From Actinoplanes subtropicus (lineage in GTDB: Bacteria; Actinomycetota; Actinomycetes; Mycobacteriales; Micromonosporaceae), in the NCBI RefSeq assembly GCF_000721705.1, contig NZ_JOJL01000020.1:367647-431646 (forward strand): a stretch of 64,000 nt of DNA, written 5' to 3'. Below the pieces are notes generated by a model. It made no database searches. It was not told the origin of the DNA and worked only from the letters and a program-made list of their open reading frames with translations. The position numbers and the translations under genes were made by a program. How positions within the stretch are numbered: position 1 is the first letter of the stretch; the number at the start of each line of letters is the position of its first letter. Below, one piece after another: positions 18,622-27,539 of this stretch.

Positions 18622-20892
18622 CTATGCGGGGACCGAGCGCTCGATCCAGTGGGTCAAGTTCTCCGGCCGGTCCGCCTTGCCGTAGAACCAGCCCTGCACG
18701 AGATCGCACCCCTGATCGCGGAGCCAGTCCCGCTGCGTCTCCGTCTCCACGCCCTCGGCCACCACCCGGTGCCCCATCGCGTGGGTCATCGCCAGCACCG
18801 CGCGGACGATCGGCTCGTTCGTGCCGGTCGAGCCGATGTCGTTGATGAACGAGCGGTCGATCTTCACGATGCCGACCGGGAGGCGGTGCAGGTACGACAA
18901 CGAGGAGTAACCGGTTCCGAAGTCGTCGATGCACAGCGTCACGCCCAGCGCGTGCAGGGCGTTGAGCGTCAGCAGCGCCGCCTCGATGTCCTCCATCACG
19001 CCGGACTCGGTGATCTCCAGCCAGAGCGCCTCGGGCGGCAGGCCGGTGCCCCGCAGGGTGTCGTCGACGATCTTCACGAGGGTGCCGTCGCGCAGCTGGC
19101 GGACCGCCACGTTGACCGAGACGTGCAGCGGGCGGGCGCCCGGACCGCGCGACTCGATCCACTCCTGCAGCTGGCGGACCGACTCGCCGAGCAGCCAGGC
19201 ACCCATCTCCTCGATCATGCCGGTCTCCTCGGCGATCGGGATGAACTCCATCGGCGAGACGAAGCCGAGCTCGGGCGAGTTCCAGCGCATCAGCGCCTCG
19301 AAGCCGTCCAGCTCCTCGGTCGGCAGGTCGATGATCGGCTGGAAATGCACCGCCAGCTCGCCGCGTTCCAGGGCGCCGCGCAGTGCCTGCTCCAGCTTCA
19401 CCCGGTCGCGGACCTGCTCGCGCAGCGAGGTGTCGAACATGGCGTACGCGTTGCGCCCGGAGCCCTTGGCCTTGTTCATGGCGGTGTCCGCGTCCCGGAT
19501 CAGCTCGAGCGCGTGCGCCCCGCCGGTCGACTTGGCCACGCCGATCGACGCCGAGATCGCCACCCGGCCGACGGACAGCTCGAACGGCTGGGCCAGCTCG
19601 ACCAGCAGCCGGTCGGCCAGCGACTCGGCCAGCCGCAGGTGCGACGGGCTGGCCAGGGCGACCACGAACTCGTCGCCGCCGATCCGGGCGACCACGTCCT
19701 CGGCCCGGACCTGCTCGCCGAGCCGGCCCGCTACCTCGCAGAGCAGCTCGTCGCCGACCTGGTGACCCCAGTGGTCGTTGATCATCTTGAACCGGTCGAG
19801 GTCGATGAAGAGCAGGCTGATCTCGAGGTGCTCGGCGACCGCCCGGTCGGCCCAGCGGGACACCGTCTCGGACAGCAGTTCCCGGTTGGGCAGGTCGGTG
19901 AGCGCGTCGTGGGTGGCGCGCCGGCGGGTGGCGCGCTCGGCCCGTACGCGGGAATTGTTGGAACGCACCACCCGGGCGAGCGTCCCGAGCACGATGAACG
20001 CGCACAGCGTGGCCCGGATCAGGTCGTTGGACATCACGCCGACCGGGATCAGCGAGGTCATGATCGTCGGCACCACCACGACGAGGCCGATCACCACCAG
20101 GCGTAACGGGCTCATGTCGCGGACCGTGACACGCTGCGCCTCGACCAGCGCGCGGGTCGAGGGGTGCAGCGCGGCCGCCGGCATCAGCACGAACATCACC
20201 AGGAACAGGGCGTTCACGGCGTGCTGCGAGACGCCCATGAGTTGCAGGTCGCGCAGGCAGAAGAACAGGTCGGCGGCGAACATCGAGATGGTGCCGACGA
20301 TCAGCAGCCGCAGCGACGCCGTCCGGGAGCCGCCGGCCAGCATCATCTGCGCGACCAGGACCAGGAGCACCACGTCGAGGACCGGGAACAGCGCGTCGAT
20401 GATCTGCACCGGCGACATCACGCGGGACGTGACCGCCGGTCCGACCAGGAACGTCCAGGTGAGGAACGCCCCGGCCAGCCCGACCAGGACCGCGTCGACC
20501 CGCGCCGGGTCGTCGTCGGCGGCCCGGCGGCGGCGCAGCATCACCATGTACGCGTAGCCGACGCACAGGTACGCGGGCACGATGAGGCCGTCGGGGATGA
20601 GGGTGAGCGTCGTGGGCGGGCTGGCCACGGTGCCCGGCCAGATGACCCGGATGACGCTCACGACGATGAAGATGTAGCCGCCGAGGCGCAGCAGCCGCCA
20701 CGGGGTGCGGTCGGCGGGCGCGAGGTTGCGGCGCGGACCGACGTGCAGCGCCACCATGCCGAGGATGAGGATGACCGCGGTGACCGGGGTCTGCGTCCAC
20801 TCCGGGCCGAAGCTGAAGACCGCGACGAGCACGAGACCGACGGAGGCGAGCAGCCACGCCGGGCGCGCGGATAGGACGTCGACTCGGGTCAC
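18622..20892 (-). CDS. Membrane-bound GGDEF-EAL cyclic-di-GMP enzyme
   Basis: 756 aa. The N-terminal about 310 residues have roughly nine membrane helices. A GGDEF domain follows with an intact ARIGGDEFVV motif and an RxxD inhibitory site (RAED) five residues before it. The EAL domain keeps EALMRW, SVNVAVRQL, LEITES, DDFGTGYSS, VKIDRSF and EGVET, so all metal and catalytic residues seem present. Both synthesis and hydrolysis of c-di-GMP are therefore possible. It is a single gene, divergent from the VOC gene; one of two GGDEF proteins in the window. Confidence 0.93.
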   Translation of the reverse strand: MTRVDVLSARPAWLLASVGLVLVAVFSFGPEWTQTPVTAVILILGMVALHVGPRRNLAPADRTPWRLLRLGGYIFIVVSVIRVIWPGTVASPPTTLTLIPDGLIVPAYLCVGYAYMVMLRRRRAADDDPARVDAVLVGLAGAFLTWTFLVGPAVTSRVMSPVQIIDALFPVLDVVLLVLVAQMMLAGGSRTASLRLLIVGTISMFAADLFFCLRDLQLMGVSQHAVNALFLVMFVLMPAAALHPSTRALVEAQRVTVRDMSPLRLVVIGLVVVVPTIMTSLIPVGVMSNDLIRATLCAFIVLGTLARVVRSNNSRVRAERATRRRATHDALTDLPNRELLSETVSRWADRAVAEHLEISLLFIDLDRFKMINDHWGHQVGDELLCEVAGRLGEQVRAEDVVARIGGDEFVVALASPSHLRLAESLADRLLVELAQPFELSVGRVAISASIGVAKSTGGAHALELIRDADTAMNKAKGSGRNAYAMFDTSLREQVRDRVKLEQALRGALERGELAVHFQPIIDLPTEELDGFEALMRWNSPELGFVSPMEFIPIAEETGMIEEMGAWLLGESVRQLQEWIESRGPGARPLHVSVNVAVRQLRDGTLVKIVDDTLRGTGLPPEALWLEITESGVMEDIEAALLTLNALHALGVTLCIDDFGTGYSSLSYLHRLPVGIVKIDRSFINDIGSTGTNEPIVRAVLAMTHAMGHRVVAEGVETETQRDWLRDQGCDLVQGWFYGKADRPENLTHWIERSVPA

Positions 20893-20936
20893 GTCTTTCC
20901 ATCGGCAGCCCGGGCCATCGGTTAACCAATTTCCGG

Positions 20937-20959
20937 AGGCTGACAGAAGGTGTCAGCCT
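20937..20959. promoter_or_regulatory. Perfect 9-bp inverted repeat in a divergent promoter region
   Basis: AGGCTGACA, 5 nt, TGTCAGCCT lies 21 bp upstream of the VOC gene start and 45 bp upstream of the GGDEF-EAL start. Location between divergent genes favours an operator; a 5'-UTR hairpin of the VOC transcript is the alternative. Confidence 0.45.
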
Positions 20960-20979
20960 TTGGCGGCAGGATCCGGGGC

Positions 20980-21345
20980 ATGACTGGATTCGCGACTCTT
21001 GCCCTGATCAACCTCGATGCCGAGGACCCGGCCGCGCTGGCCGCCTTCTACTCCGACGTGCTGGGTTGGAAGGTGCTGCACAGCGAGGGTGACTACGCCA
21101 TGATCGGCGACGGCACGACGAGCATCGGCTTCGGCCGGGTGCCCGGCTATTCGGCGCCCGGCTGGCCGGTGGAGGCCGCGCCGAAGCGCTACCACCTGGA
21201 CTTCTACGTCGACGACCTGGACAAGGCCGAGGAGCAGGCGCTGGCGCTGGGCGCGACCAAGCCGGCCGAGCAGCCCACGCCGGACCGCTGGCGCGTGCTG
21301 CTCGACCCGGCCGGTCACCCGTTCGACATCTGCTTGCGCAGCTGA
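20980..21345 (+). CDS. VOC (glyoxalase/bleomycin-resistance fold) protein
   Basis: 121 aa from the ATG at 20980. It shows ALINLDAEDPAALAAFYSDVLGW at the start, HLDFYVDDLDKAEEQA in the second module and DPAGHPFDICL at the end, as in small single-domain VOC proteins. These bind a metal and small molecules; enzymatic activity is not predictable. Its 3' end overlaps the end of the convergent monooxygenase gene by 31 bp. Confidence 0.88.
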   Translation: MTGFATLALINLDAEDPAALAAFYSDVLGWKVLHSEGDYAMIGDGTTSIGFGRVPGYSAPGWPVEAAPKRYHLDFYVDDLDKAEEQALALGATKPAEQPTPDRWRVLLDPAGHPFDICLRS

Positions 21346-22508
21346 CCGTAGTCCTTGAGGGTGATGGATTCCGCCTTCGAGAACTGCTTCTCCAGCAGGC
21401 CCTTCATCGGCCAGGCGCCCATCATCCTCATCGACATCGCCCGCATCCGGATCATGAGCCGGCCGTTGGGGGCGAACATCTCGACGCCGCCGGGCGGCAG
21501 CTGGGTGCCCTCGGCGACGTAGTCGGCCATTTCCCGCTGGTACGCGGCGAAAGCCTCCTCCGGGGTCTTCGCCGCGGCCAGTTCGCCGGCCAGCACGTAC
21601 GCGCCGACCAGGCCCATGCTGGTGCCCATGCCGGCCAGCGGGGTGCCGCAGTAGCCGGCGTCGCCGATCAGGACGGCGCGTCCGCGGGCCCAGGTGTCGA
21701 CCTTGACCTTGCTGATCTCGTCGAAGTAGAAGTCGGGGGCGTCGGGCATGGCCCGGAGCAGGTCGGGGACACGCCAGCCGACGTTGCGAAATTTCTCCTG
21801 GAGAATCGCAATTTGTCCCTTTTTGTCTAGCCTGCCGATGGCGTTTTTTGTTCGAAACGTGAGGCTCGCCTTCGCCGTGCCACCCCGCTCGGGTCGAATG
21901 CCGGCCACCCGGCCACCCGGGGCGTTGTACATCTCGAACCAATTGTCCAGGTCACCGGGGTCCGGCACGGTGAAGTAGGCCTGGTAGGCGCCGAGCGGCT
22001 GGACGAACTCGCCGTGCGGCCCGAAGACGAGCTGCCGCACCCCCGACCGCACCCCGTCGGCGCCGATCACCACGTCGTACCGCTCACGGCGCCCGCTCGC
22101 GAAGGCGACGTCCCCGGCCGGCGTCAGCTCGGTGATCTTGTCGCCGAAGCGCCAGTCCACGTCGGCCGCGGTCGCGTCGTGGAGGACGCGCGCGAGGTCG
22201 CCCCGCGCGATCTCGATCTCGGCGACGATGCCCTCCCCGCCGAACAGGTCGGCCGGCATGCCCGCCAGCCGGCGGCCGCGCGCTGAGACCATCGCCCATC
22301 CGCGCTCGTCGACCTGGTGGGCCCGGATCGCCTCGCGAATGCCCATCCGCTCGACGACGCCGCGGGCCACGCCCCGGACGTCGACCGCGTGCCCGCCGGG
22401 GCGCGACGCCGGCGCCCGCTCGACGACCGTGACCTGGGCGCCCGCGCGGTGCAGCCAGAACGCCGTCGCCGGCCCGGCGATGCCCCCGCCGGAGATCAGA
22501 ACCCGCAT
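21315..22508 (-). CDS. FAD-dependent monooxygenase (PHBH/TetX-like group)
   Basis: 397 aa. The N-terminal VLISGGGIAGPATAFWLHRAG is the GxGxxG FAD-binding motif, VIGADGVRSGVRQ is the DG motif, and LIGDAGYCGTPLAGMGTSMGL the second FAD motif (GD). Relatives hydroxylate aromatic compounds or inactivate antibiotics such as rifamycins and tetracyclines. It is divergent from a GntR-TetR regulator, with three ACTAGT operators between, which suggests induction by the compound it modifies. Confidence 0.9.
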   Translation of the reverse strand: MRVLISGGGIAGPATAFWLHRAGAQVTVVERAPASRPGGHAVDVRGVARGVVERMGIREAIRAHQVDERGWAMVSARGRRLAGMPADLFGGEGIVAEIEIARGDLARVLHDATAADVDWRFGDKITELTPAGDVAFASGRRERYDVVIGADGVRSGVRQLVFGPHGEFVQPLGAYQAYFTVPDPGDLDNWFEMYNAPGGRVAGIRPERGGTAKASLTFRTKNAIGRLDKKGQIAILQEKFRNVGWRVPDLLRAMPDAPDFYFDEISKVKVDTWARGRAVLIGDAGYCGTPLAGMGTSMGLVGAYVLAGELAAAKTPEEAFAAYQREMADYVAEGTQLPPGGVEMFAPNGRLMIRMRAMSMRMMGAWPMKGLLEKQFSKAESITLKDYGQLRKQMSNG

Positions 22509-22540
22509 GTTCCCCGCTCCTCTGCGTACGATGTTATTTG

Positions 22541-22626
22541 TGTACTAGTCAGAGTAGGAGAGCGTGTTGCGGCTGGCAAACCGCACTAGTACGCTCCACG
22601 ACAGAACAGGAGGTGTACTAGTGCAC
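22541..22626. promoter_or_regulatory. Three ACTAGT-centred operator sites in the divergent promoter
   Basis: GTGTACTAGT (22541-22550), CACTAGTAC (22584-22592) and GTGTACTAGTGCAC (22613-22626) share the palindrome core ACTAGT. The last copy follows the AGGAGG ribosome-binding site and covers the GTG start of the GntR-TetR gene. This is what an autoregulated divergent operator would look like. Confidence 0.65.
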
Positions 22627-23499
22627 CCGTATCGGCGGATCGTCGAGGACGTGCGCCGGCGCATCGAGGCCGGCGAGCTCAAGCCGGGTGACAAGGTGCC
22701 CTCGGCCCGGCAGATCACCGGCGAGTGGGGCGTCGCGATCGCCACCGCCACCAAGGCTCACGCGACCATGCGGGAGGAGGGGCTGACCGTGGCCCGCCCC
22801 GGCGTCGGCACCGTGGTGGCCGGCCCGGCGCCCCGTCGCGACCACGAGCTCAGCAAGGAGCGGGTGGTCGCCGCCGCCATCGCGATCGCCGACCAGGACG
22901 GGATGGCCGAGCTGTCCATGCGGCGCATCGCGAGCCGGCTCGGCGTCTCGACGATGGCGCTCTACCGGCACGTGCCGGGCAAGGAGGAGCTCACCCTCGC
23001 GATGATCGACGCGGCGATCGGGGAGGAGCGGCTGCCGCCCCGGCCGCCGGGGAACTGGCGGGCCGCCCTCGAGCTGGTCTCCCGGCTGGAGTGGCAGGCG
23101 TTCCAGCGGCACCCGTGGCTGGCGTCGTCGATGTCGCTGACCCGCCCCCAGATGGCGCCGAACGCGATGGTGATCACCGAGTGGGTGATGGCCATCTTCG
23201 ACGGCACGCGGCTGACCCTGCAGGAGCGGCTCTACATCCAGATCCTGCTGTTCAGCTTCGTCCGGGGGGTGGCCAGCGCGCTCGAGCCGGAGGCCGAGGC
23301 GACCCAGGAGACCGGGATGACCAACGACCAGTGGATGGACGCCCAGACGGCCACGTTCATGGCGCGCCTGGACGCCGGCGAGATGTCGCACATTCGCGAG
23401 CTGGCCGGCCAGGATTTCGACTTCGACCTGACCATGCTGTTCGAGTTCGGGCTCGGCCGGCTGCTCGACGGATTGGTGCCCTATGTCGAGCGCCGGTAG
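22621..23499 (+). CDS. GntR-TetR hybrid transcriptional regulator
   Basis: 292 aa from the GTG at 22621, with AGGAGG 7 nt upstream. Residues 1-75 form a GntR winged helix (YRRIVEDVRRRIEAGELKPG, then SARQITGEWGVAIATATKA). Residues from about 80 form a TetR HTH (ERVVAAAIAIADQDGMAELSMRRIASRLGVSTMALYRHV in overlap) followed by a TetR_C ligand domain. Hybrids of this kind are frequent in actinomycetes beside FAD monooxygenases or exporters. It probably represses itself and the divergent monooxygenase until a ligand binds. Confidence 0.88.
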   Translation: MHPYRRIVEDVRRRIEAGELKPGDKVPSARQITGEWGVAIATATKAHATMREEGLTVARPGVGTVVAGPAPRRDHELSKERVVAAAIAIADQDGMAELSMRRIASRLGVSTMALYRHVPGKEELTLAMIDAAIGEERLPPRPPGNWRAALELVSRLEWQAFQRHPWLASSMSLTRPQMAPNAMVITEWVMAIFDGTRLTLQERLYIQILLFSFVRGVASALEPEAEATQETGMTNDQWMDAQTATFMARLDAGEMSHIRELAGQDFDFDLTMLFEFGLGRLLDGLVPYVERR

Positions 23500-25184
23500 A
23501 CGACCGCCTGCCAGGGCGCGAGCGTCAGGCCCTCGTTTCCCCCGACATTGGTGAGGACCAGTTCGGCCTCTTCCCAGGCGATCGCGTCCTCGATTTCGGC
23601 GCGCACCGTTTCGCCGGTGAAGTTGCCGACCACCAGGAGTTCGGTGCCCTGAAATTTCCGGGTGAAGGCGTACAGGCGCTCGTCGTGCGGCAGCAGCATG
23701 GTGAAGTCGCCGTCGACCACGGCCGGCTCCTCGTGCCGCAGCTCGATCAGCTTGCGGTAGTGGTGGAACACCGAATCCGGGTCGGCCCGCTCCGCCTTCG
23801 CGTTGATCTGCGGGTAGTTCGGGTTCACCGCCAGCCAAGGCGTCCCGCTGGTGAAGCCGGCCTGCGGGGAGTCGTCCCACTGCATCGGCGTACGCGCGTT
23901 GTCCCGGCCGCGCGCCCGCAGCACGGTGAGCACCTCCTCGGGCGAGCGGCCCTCCTGCACCGTGGCCTGGTGGTACTGGCCGAGCGCCTCGATGTCCCGG
24001 AAGTCGGCGATCGTCCGGAACGGGTAGTTGGTCATGCCCAGCTCCTCGCCCTGATAGATGTAGGGCGTGCCGCGGTGCAGGTGCAGCACCGTGCCGAGCA
24101 TCTTGGCCGCGGCGACCCGGTGCTCGGGCGAGTCGTCGCCGTACCGCGAGACCACCCGCGGCTGGTCGTGGTTGTTCCAGTAGAGGCTGTTCCAGCCGAC
24201 CTCGGCCAGCCCGGCCTGCCACCGCCCGAAGATCCCCTTGAGGACGGTGAGCCGGAGCGGGATCAGCTTCCACGGGTCGCCGCCGCGGTCCGCCCAGACG
24301 TGGTCGAACTGGAAGACCATGTCGACCTCGTGCCGGTCCTGGTCGGTGAATTTGATCGCCTCGTCGACCGTCACCCCGGGCATCTCCCCCACGGTGAGCA
24401 TGCCGTCGCGGCCGGCGAAGACCCGGTCGTGCATCTCGCGCAGGAATTCATGGTTGCGCGGGCCATTGATGTACGAGGAGAAACCGTCCCCGTACGCGGA
24501 GCCGGCCTTCACCGGGCCGTCGGTCAGCGGCAGCACCTTGGAGATCATGTTGATGACGTCCATCCGGAAGCCGTCCACGCCCCGATCCAGCCACCAGCGC
24601 ATCATCGCGTAGACGGCCTCGCGGACCTCGGGGTTCTCCCAGTTGAGGTCGGGCTGCTTCGGCGAGAACAGATGCAGGTAGTACTCGCCGGTCTCCTTGT
24701 CGTACTGCCAGGCCGGTCCGCCGAACGCCGAGCCCCAGTTGGTCGGCTCCGCCCCCGGCGTGCCCGGCTCCATCCCCGCCCGGGCCGGCCGCCACCAGTA
24801 CCAGTCCCGCTTCGGGTCGTCCTTGCTTGACCGGCTCGCCACGAACCACGGGTGCTCGTCCGAGCTGTGGTTCACGACCAGGTCCATGATCAGCTTCATT
24901 CCCCGCTGATGCACCCCGGCGAGCAGCTCGTCGAAGGTCGCCAGGTCGCCGAAGAGCGGGTCGATGCTCTGGTAGTCGCTGATGTCGTAGCCGTTGTCGT
25001 CCTGCGGCGACTGGTAGATCGGGGAGAGCCAGAGCACGTCGACGCCGAGCTCGGCCAGATGGTCCAGGTGGTCGATGACGCCGCGCAGATCGCCCATGCC
25101 GTCACCGTCGGCATCGGCGAAGCTACGGGGGTAGATCTGATAAACGACCGCACTCTTCCACCAGAGATCCCTCATACGTCCCAT
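23481..25184 (-). CDS. GH13 alpha-glucosidase (oligo-1,6-glucosidase group)
   Basis: 567 aa, cytoplasmic (no signal). The TIM-barrel motifs are all visible: MDLVVNHSS, GFRMDVINM (nucleophile Asp), LTVGEMPG (acid Glu) and NNHDQPR (transition-state Asp). The length and opening WWKSAVVYQIYPRSF match the oligo-1,6-glucosidase/trehalose-6-phosphate hydrolase group; V at the position after the nucleophile favours alpha-glucosidase activity. The ATG at 25175 is an alternative start. Divergent from the glycosyltransferase operon with only about 15-25 bp between start codons. Confidence 0.9.
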   Translation of the reverse strand: MGRMRDLWWKSAVVYQIYPRSFADADGDGMGDLRGVIDHLDHLAELGVDVLWLSPIYQSPQDDNGYDISDYQSIDPLFGDLATFDELLAGVHQRGMKLIMDLVVNHSSDEHPWFVASRSSKDDPKRDWYWWRPARAGMEPGTPGAEPTNWGSAFGGPAWQYDKETGEYYLHLFSPKQPDLNWENPEVREAVYAMMRWWLDRGVDGFRMDVINMISKVLPLTDGPVKAGSAYGDGFSSYINGPRNHEFLREMHDRVFAGRDGMLTVGEMPGVTVDEAIKFTDQDRHEVDMVFQFDHVWADRGGDPWKLIPLRLTVLKGIFGRWQAGLAEVGWNSLYWNNHDQPRVVSRYGDDSPEHRVAAAKMLGTVLHLHRGTPYIYQGEELGMTNYPFRTIADFRDIEALGQYHQATVQEGRSPEEVLTVLRARGRDNARTPMQWDDSPQAGFTSGTPWLAVNPNYPQINAKAERADPDSVFHHYRKLIELRHEEPAVVDGDFTMLLPHDERLYAFTRKFQGTELLVVGNFTGETVRAEIEDAIAWEEAELVLTNVGGNEGLTLAPWQAVVYRRST

Positions 25185-25199
25185 ACTAAGGAGGTGTTA

Positions 25200-25226
25200 A
25201 TGACCAAAAAGCGGCCGTTGTCGTGA
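25200..25226 (+). CDS. 8-codon leader ORF (MTKKRPLS) before the glycosyltransferase operon
   Basis: ATG at 25200 is preceded by a perfect AAGGAGG (25188-25194, spacing 5). The ORF encodes MTKKRPLS and its TGA overlaps the GTG start of the glycosyltransferase (GTGA). The glycosyltransferase has no other ribosome-binding site, so its translation probably depends on reinitiation after this peptide. Confidence 0.7.
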   Translation: MTKKRPLS

Positions 25227-26224
25227 AGGTGGCGTTGTTGGGGCCGATCGCCTGGCGTACGCCGCCGCTGCACTACGGCCCCTGGGAACTGATCACCAGC
25301 CTGCTCGCCGAGGGGCTGACCGAGCGCGGGATCGACGTCACGCTCTTCGCCACGCTCGACTCGGTCACCAAGGCCGCCCTCGACGGGGTGAGCCCGACCG
25401 GGTACGAGGAGAGCGCCGACCTCGACGGGCGGGTCTGGGAGGCGCTGCACGTCAGCCACGTGCTCTCCCGCTCCGGCGAGTTCGACCTCGTGCACAACCA
25501 TCTGGACTGGTTGCCGCTCGCCTTCTCCCGGCACTGCGCGGCGCCGTTGCTCACCACGATCCACGGCTTCTCCGGCCCCTCGATCGTGCCGGCCTACCAG
25601 CGGGCGGCCTCGTCCTACGTCGCCATCTCCGACAGCGACCGGTCCCCCCTGCTGTCCTACGTCGGGACGGTCCACCACGGCGTCGACTTGACGGCGTTGC
25701 CGGTGTCGCTCTCCCCCATGACTGATTTAATAGCATTTGGGCGAATCCATCCGGACAAAGGCACCGACCTGGCCATCGAGATCGCCGCGCGGGCCGGGCG
25801 GCGCCTGATTCTCTGCGGCATCGTCCAAGATCGTTCGTTTTTCGAGGCGGCGGTGGAGCCGAAGATCGACGGGGACCGGGTCGTCCACCTCGGGTCGGTC
25901 GGGCCGGCCGACCGGGGGCGGATCCTCGGCTCCGGGGCGGCGCTGCTGCATCCCATCCGGTTCGCCGAGCCGTTCGGGCTGTCCGTGGTGGAGGCGATGG
26001 CCTGCGGGACGCCGGTCGTCGCGTACCGGAAAGGATCGATGCCGGAGATCGTCGACGAGGGTGTCACCGGCCGGCTGGTCACCGATCTCGACGAGGCGGT
26101 CGCGGCCGTCGAGGGCATCGGCACGATCGACCGGGCGGGGTGCGCCCGGCGGGCCCGGGAACGGTTCTCGGCCGACCGGATGGTCGACGACTACCTGACG
26201 ATTTACCGCAAAATCATCAGTTGA
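25223..26224 (+). CDS. GT4-family glycosyltransferase
   Basis: 333 aa, GT-B fold. The N-terminal MKVALLGPIAWRTPPLHYG and the C-terminal RFAEPFGLSVVEAMACGTPVVA (E-x7-E motif) are typical of retaining GT4 enzymes that use nucleotide sugars. The start is coupled to the 8-codon leader. First gene of a carbohydrate operon with a second GT4, an alpha/alpha-barrel protein and a GH130 enzyme; the acceptor is unknown. Confidence 0.9.
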   Translation: MKVALLGPIAWRTPPLHYGPWELITSLLAEGLTERGIDVTLFATLDSVTKAALDGVSPTGYEESADLDGRVWEALHVSHVLSRSGEFDLVHNHLDWLPLAFSRHCAAPLLTTIHGFSGPSIVPAYQRAASSYVAISDSDRSPLLSYVGTVHHGVDLTALPVSLSPMTDLIAFGRIHPDKGTDLAIEIAARAGRRLILCGIVQDRSFFEAAVEPKIDGDRVVHLGSVGPADRGRILGSGAALLHPIRFAEPFGLSVVEAMACGTPVVAYRKGSMPEIVDEGVTGRLVTDLDEAVAAVEGIGTIDRAGCARRARERFSADRMVDDYLTIYRKIIS

Positions 26225-26381
26225 AAAGTCGGTTCTTGTTAACGTCGCAATGTCAATTGCGCGTTAATCGGGGCAATTTCCGGAGCACCGCAATGACGTT
26301 TGCGCGCGACCCGCACCGCGTCGACCGCGCGCGCTGAGTCGTGCTGCGGGGAGGCAGCCGCGAACCGAGAAAGGCCCTGTC

Positions 26382-27539
26382 ATGCCCGCGACGTATGGCT
26401 TTCTGAGCACTTACCCGCCCACTCAATGCGGTTTGGCCACTTTCAATGCGGCACTCGCCACTCAGCTGAATACCGGCGGCGGCGCCGGGGTCGTCCGGCT
26501 GCTCGCCAGCGACAACGTGAGCGGCGGCATCGACCTCGACCGCGGCGCGCCCCGGGTCGTGCACACCTGGCACACCGACAACCCGGGCGGCTGGGTCGCG
26601 GCGGCCAACGCGCTCAACCGCTTCGGCGTGGCGATCGTCCAGCACGAGTACGGGATCTACCCGGGCGACGCCGGCGCCGAGGTGCTGCCGCTGCTGCGCG
26701 CCCTGAAGGTCCCCTCGATCGTCGTGCTGCACACCGTGCTCAGCCATCCCGACCCATTGCAGCGGCAGGTGCTCGAGCGGATCGCCGCCACCGCCGACGC
26801 CGTGGTCACCATGACCGACACCGCCCGGCAGCGCCTGATCGCCGGGTACGCCGTCGACGCCCACAAGATCTCGGTGATCCCGCACGGCGCCGGCAGCCAC
26901 GAGAGCGCGCCCCGGGAGGACCACGACCGGCCGCACCTGCTCACCTGGGGGCTGCTCGGCCCCGGCAAGGGCATCGAGTGGGCGTTGCGCGCGCTCGCCC
27001 TGCTGCGCGGCTCGTCGCCGATGCCGTTCTACACCGTCGCCGGCCGTACCCACCCCAAGGTGCTGGAACACTTCGGCGACGCGTACCGCAACAGCTTGAA
27101 AGCCCTCGCCGACACGCTCGGGGTGACCGACGACGTGGTCTGGCGGGACGAGTACCTGGACGAGGCCGCGCTGTCCCGGCTGATCCGCTCGGCCGACGTG
27201 GTGGTGCTGCCCTACGACTCGACCGAGCAGGTCACCTCGGGCGTGCTGATCGAGGCGGTCGGCGCGGGCGTGCCGGTGGTGGCCACCGAGTTCCCGCACG
27301 CGGTCGAACTACTCGCCGACGGTCCCGGCCTGCTCGTGCCGCACCAGGACCCGGAGGCGATGGCGATGGCGATCCGCCACCTGGCCACCGAACCCGGCCT
27401 CGCCGGGCGGCTGACCGGCCTGGCCGGCGGTCCGACGCTGCGCTGGCCGGCCGTGGCCGCCCGTTATCAGTCCCTGGCCGGCCGCCTGCTGTCCGCGCGC
27501 ACCCCGGCGGCCCCGATCGCGGCCTCCATCCCGGCATGA
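26382..27539 (+). CDS. GT4-family glycosyltransferase
   Basis: 385 aa. It opens YGFLSTYPPTQCGLATFNAAL, a form seen in a group of actinomycete GT4 proteins. The C-terminal domain has SGVLIEAVGAGVPVVATE, the nucleotide-sugar binding region. It overlaps the next gene by ATGA. A 157-bp gap separates it from the first glycosyltransferase; I see no strong terminator there, so the two are probably cotranscribed. Confidence 0.88.
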   Translation: MPATYGFLSTYPPTQCGLATFNAALATQLNTGGGAGVVRLLASDNVSGGIDLDRGAPRVVHTWHTDNPGGWVAAANALNRFGVAIVQHEYGIYPGDAGAEVLPLLRALKVPSIVVLHTVLSHPDPLQRQVLERIAATADAVVTMTDTARQRLIAGYAVDAHKISVIPHGAGSHESAPREDHDRPHLLTWGLLGPGKGIEWALRALALLRGSSPMPFYTVAGRTHPKVLEHFGDAYRNSLKALADTLGVTDDVVWRDEYLDEAALSRLIRSADVVVLPYDSTEQVTSGVLIEAVGAGVPVVATEFPHAVELLADGPGLLVPHQDPEAMAMAIRHLATEPGLAGRLTGLAGGPTLRWPAVAARYQSLAGRLLSARTPAAPIAASIPA

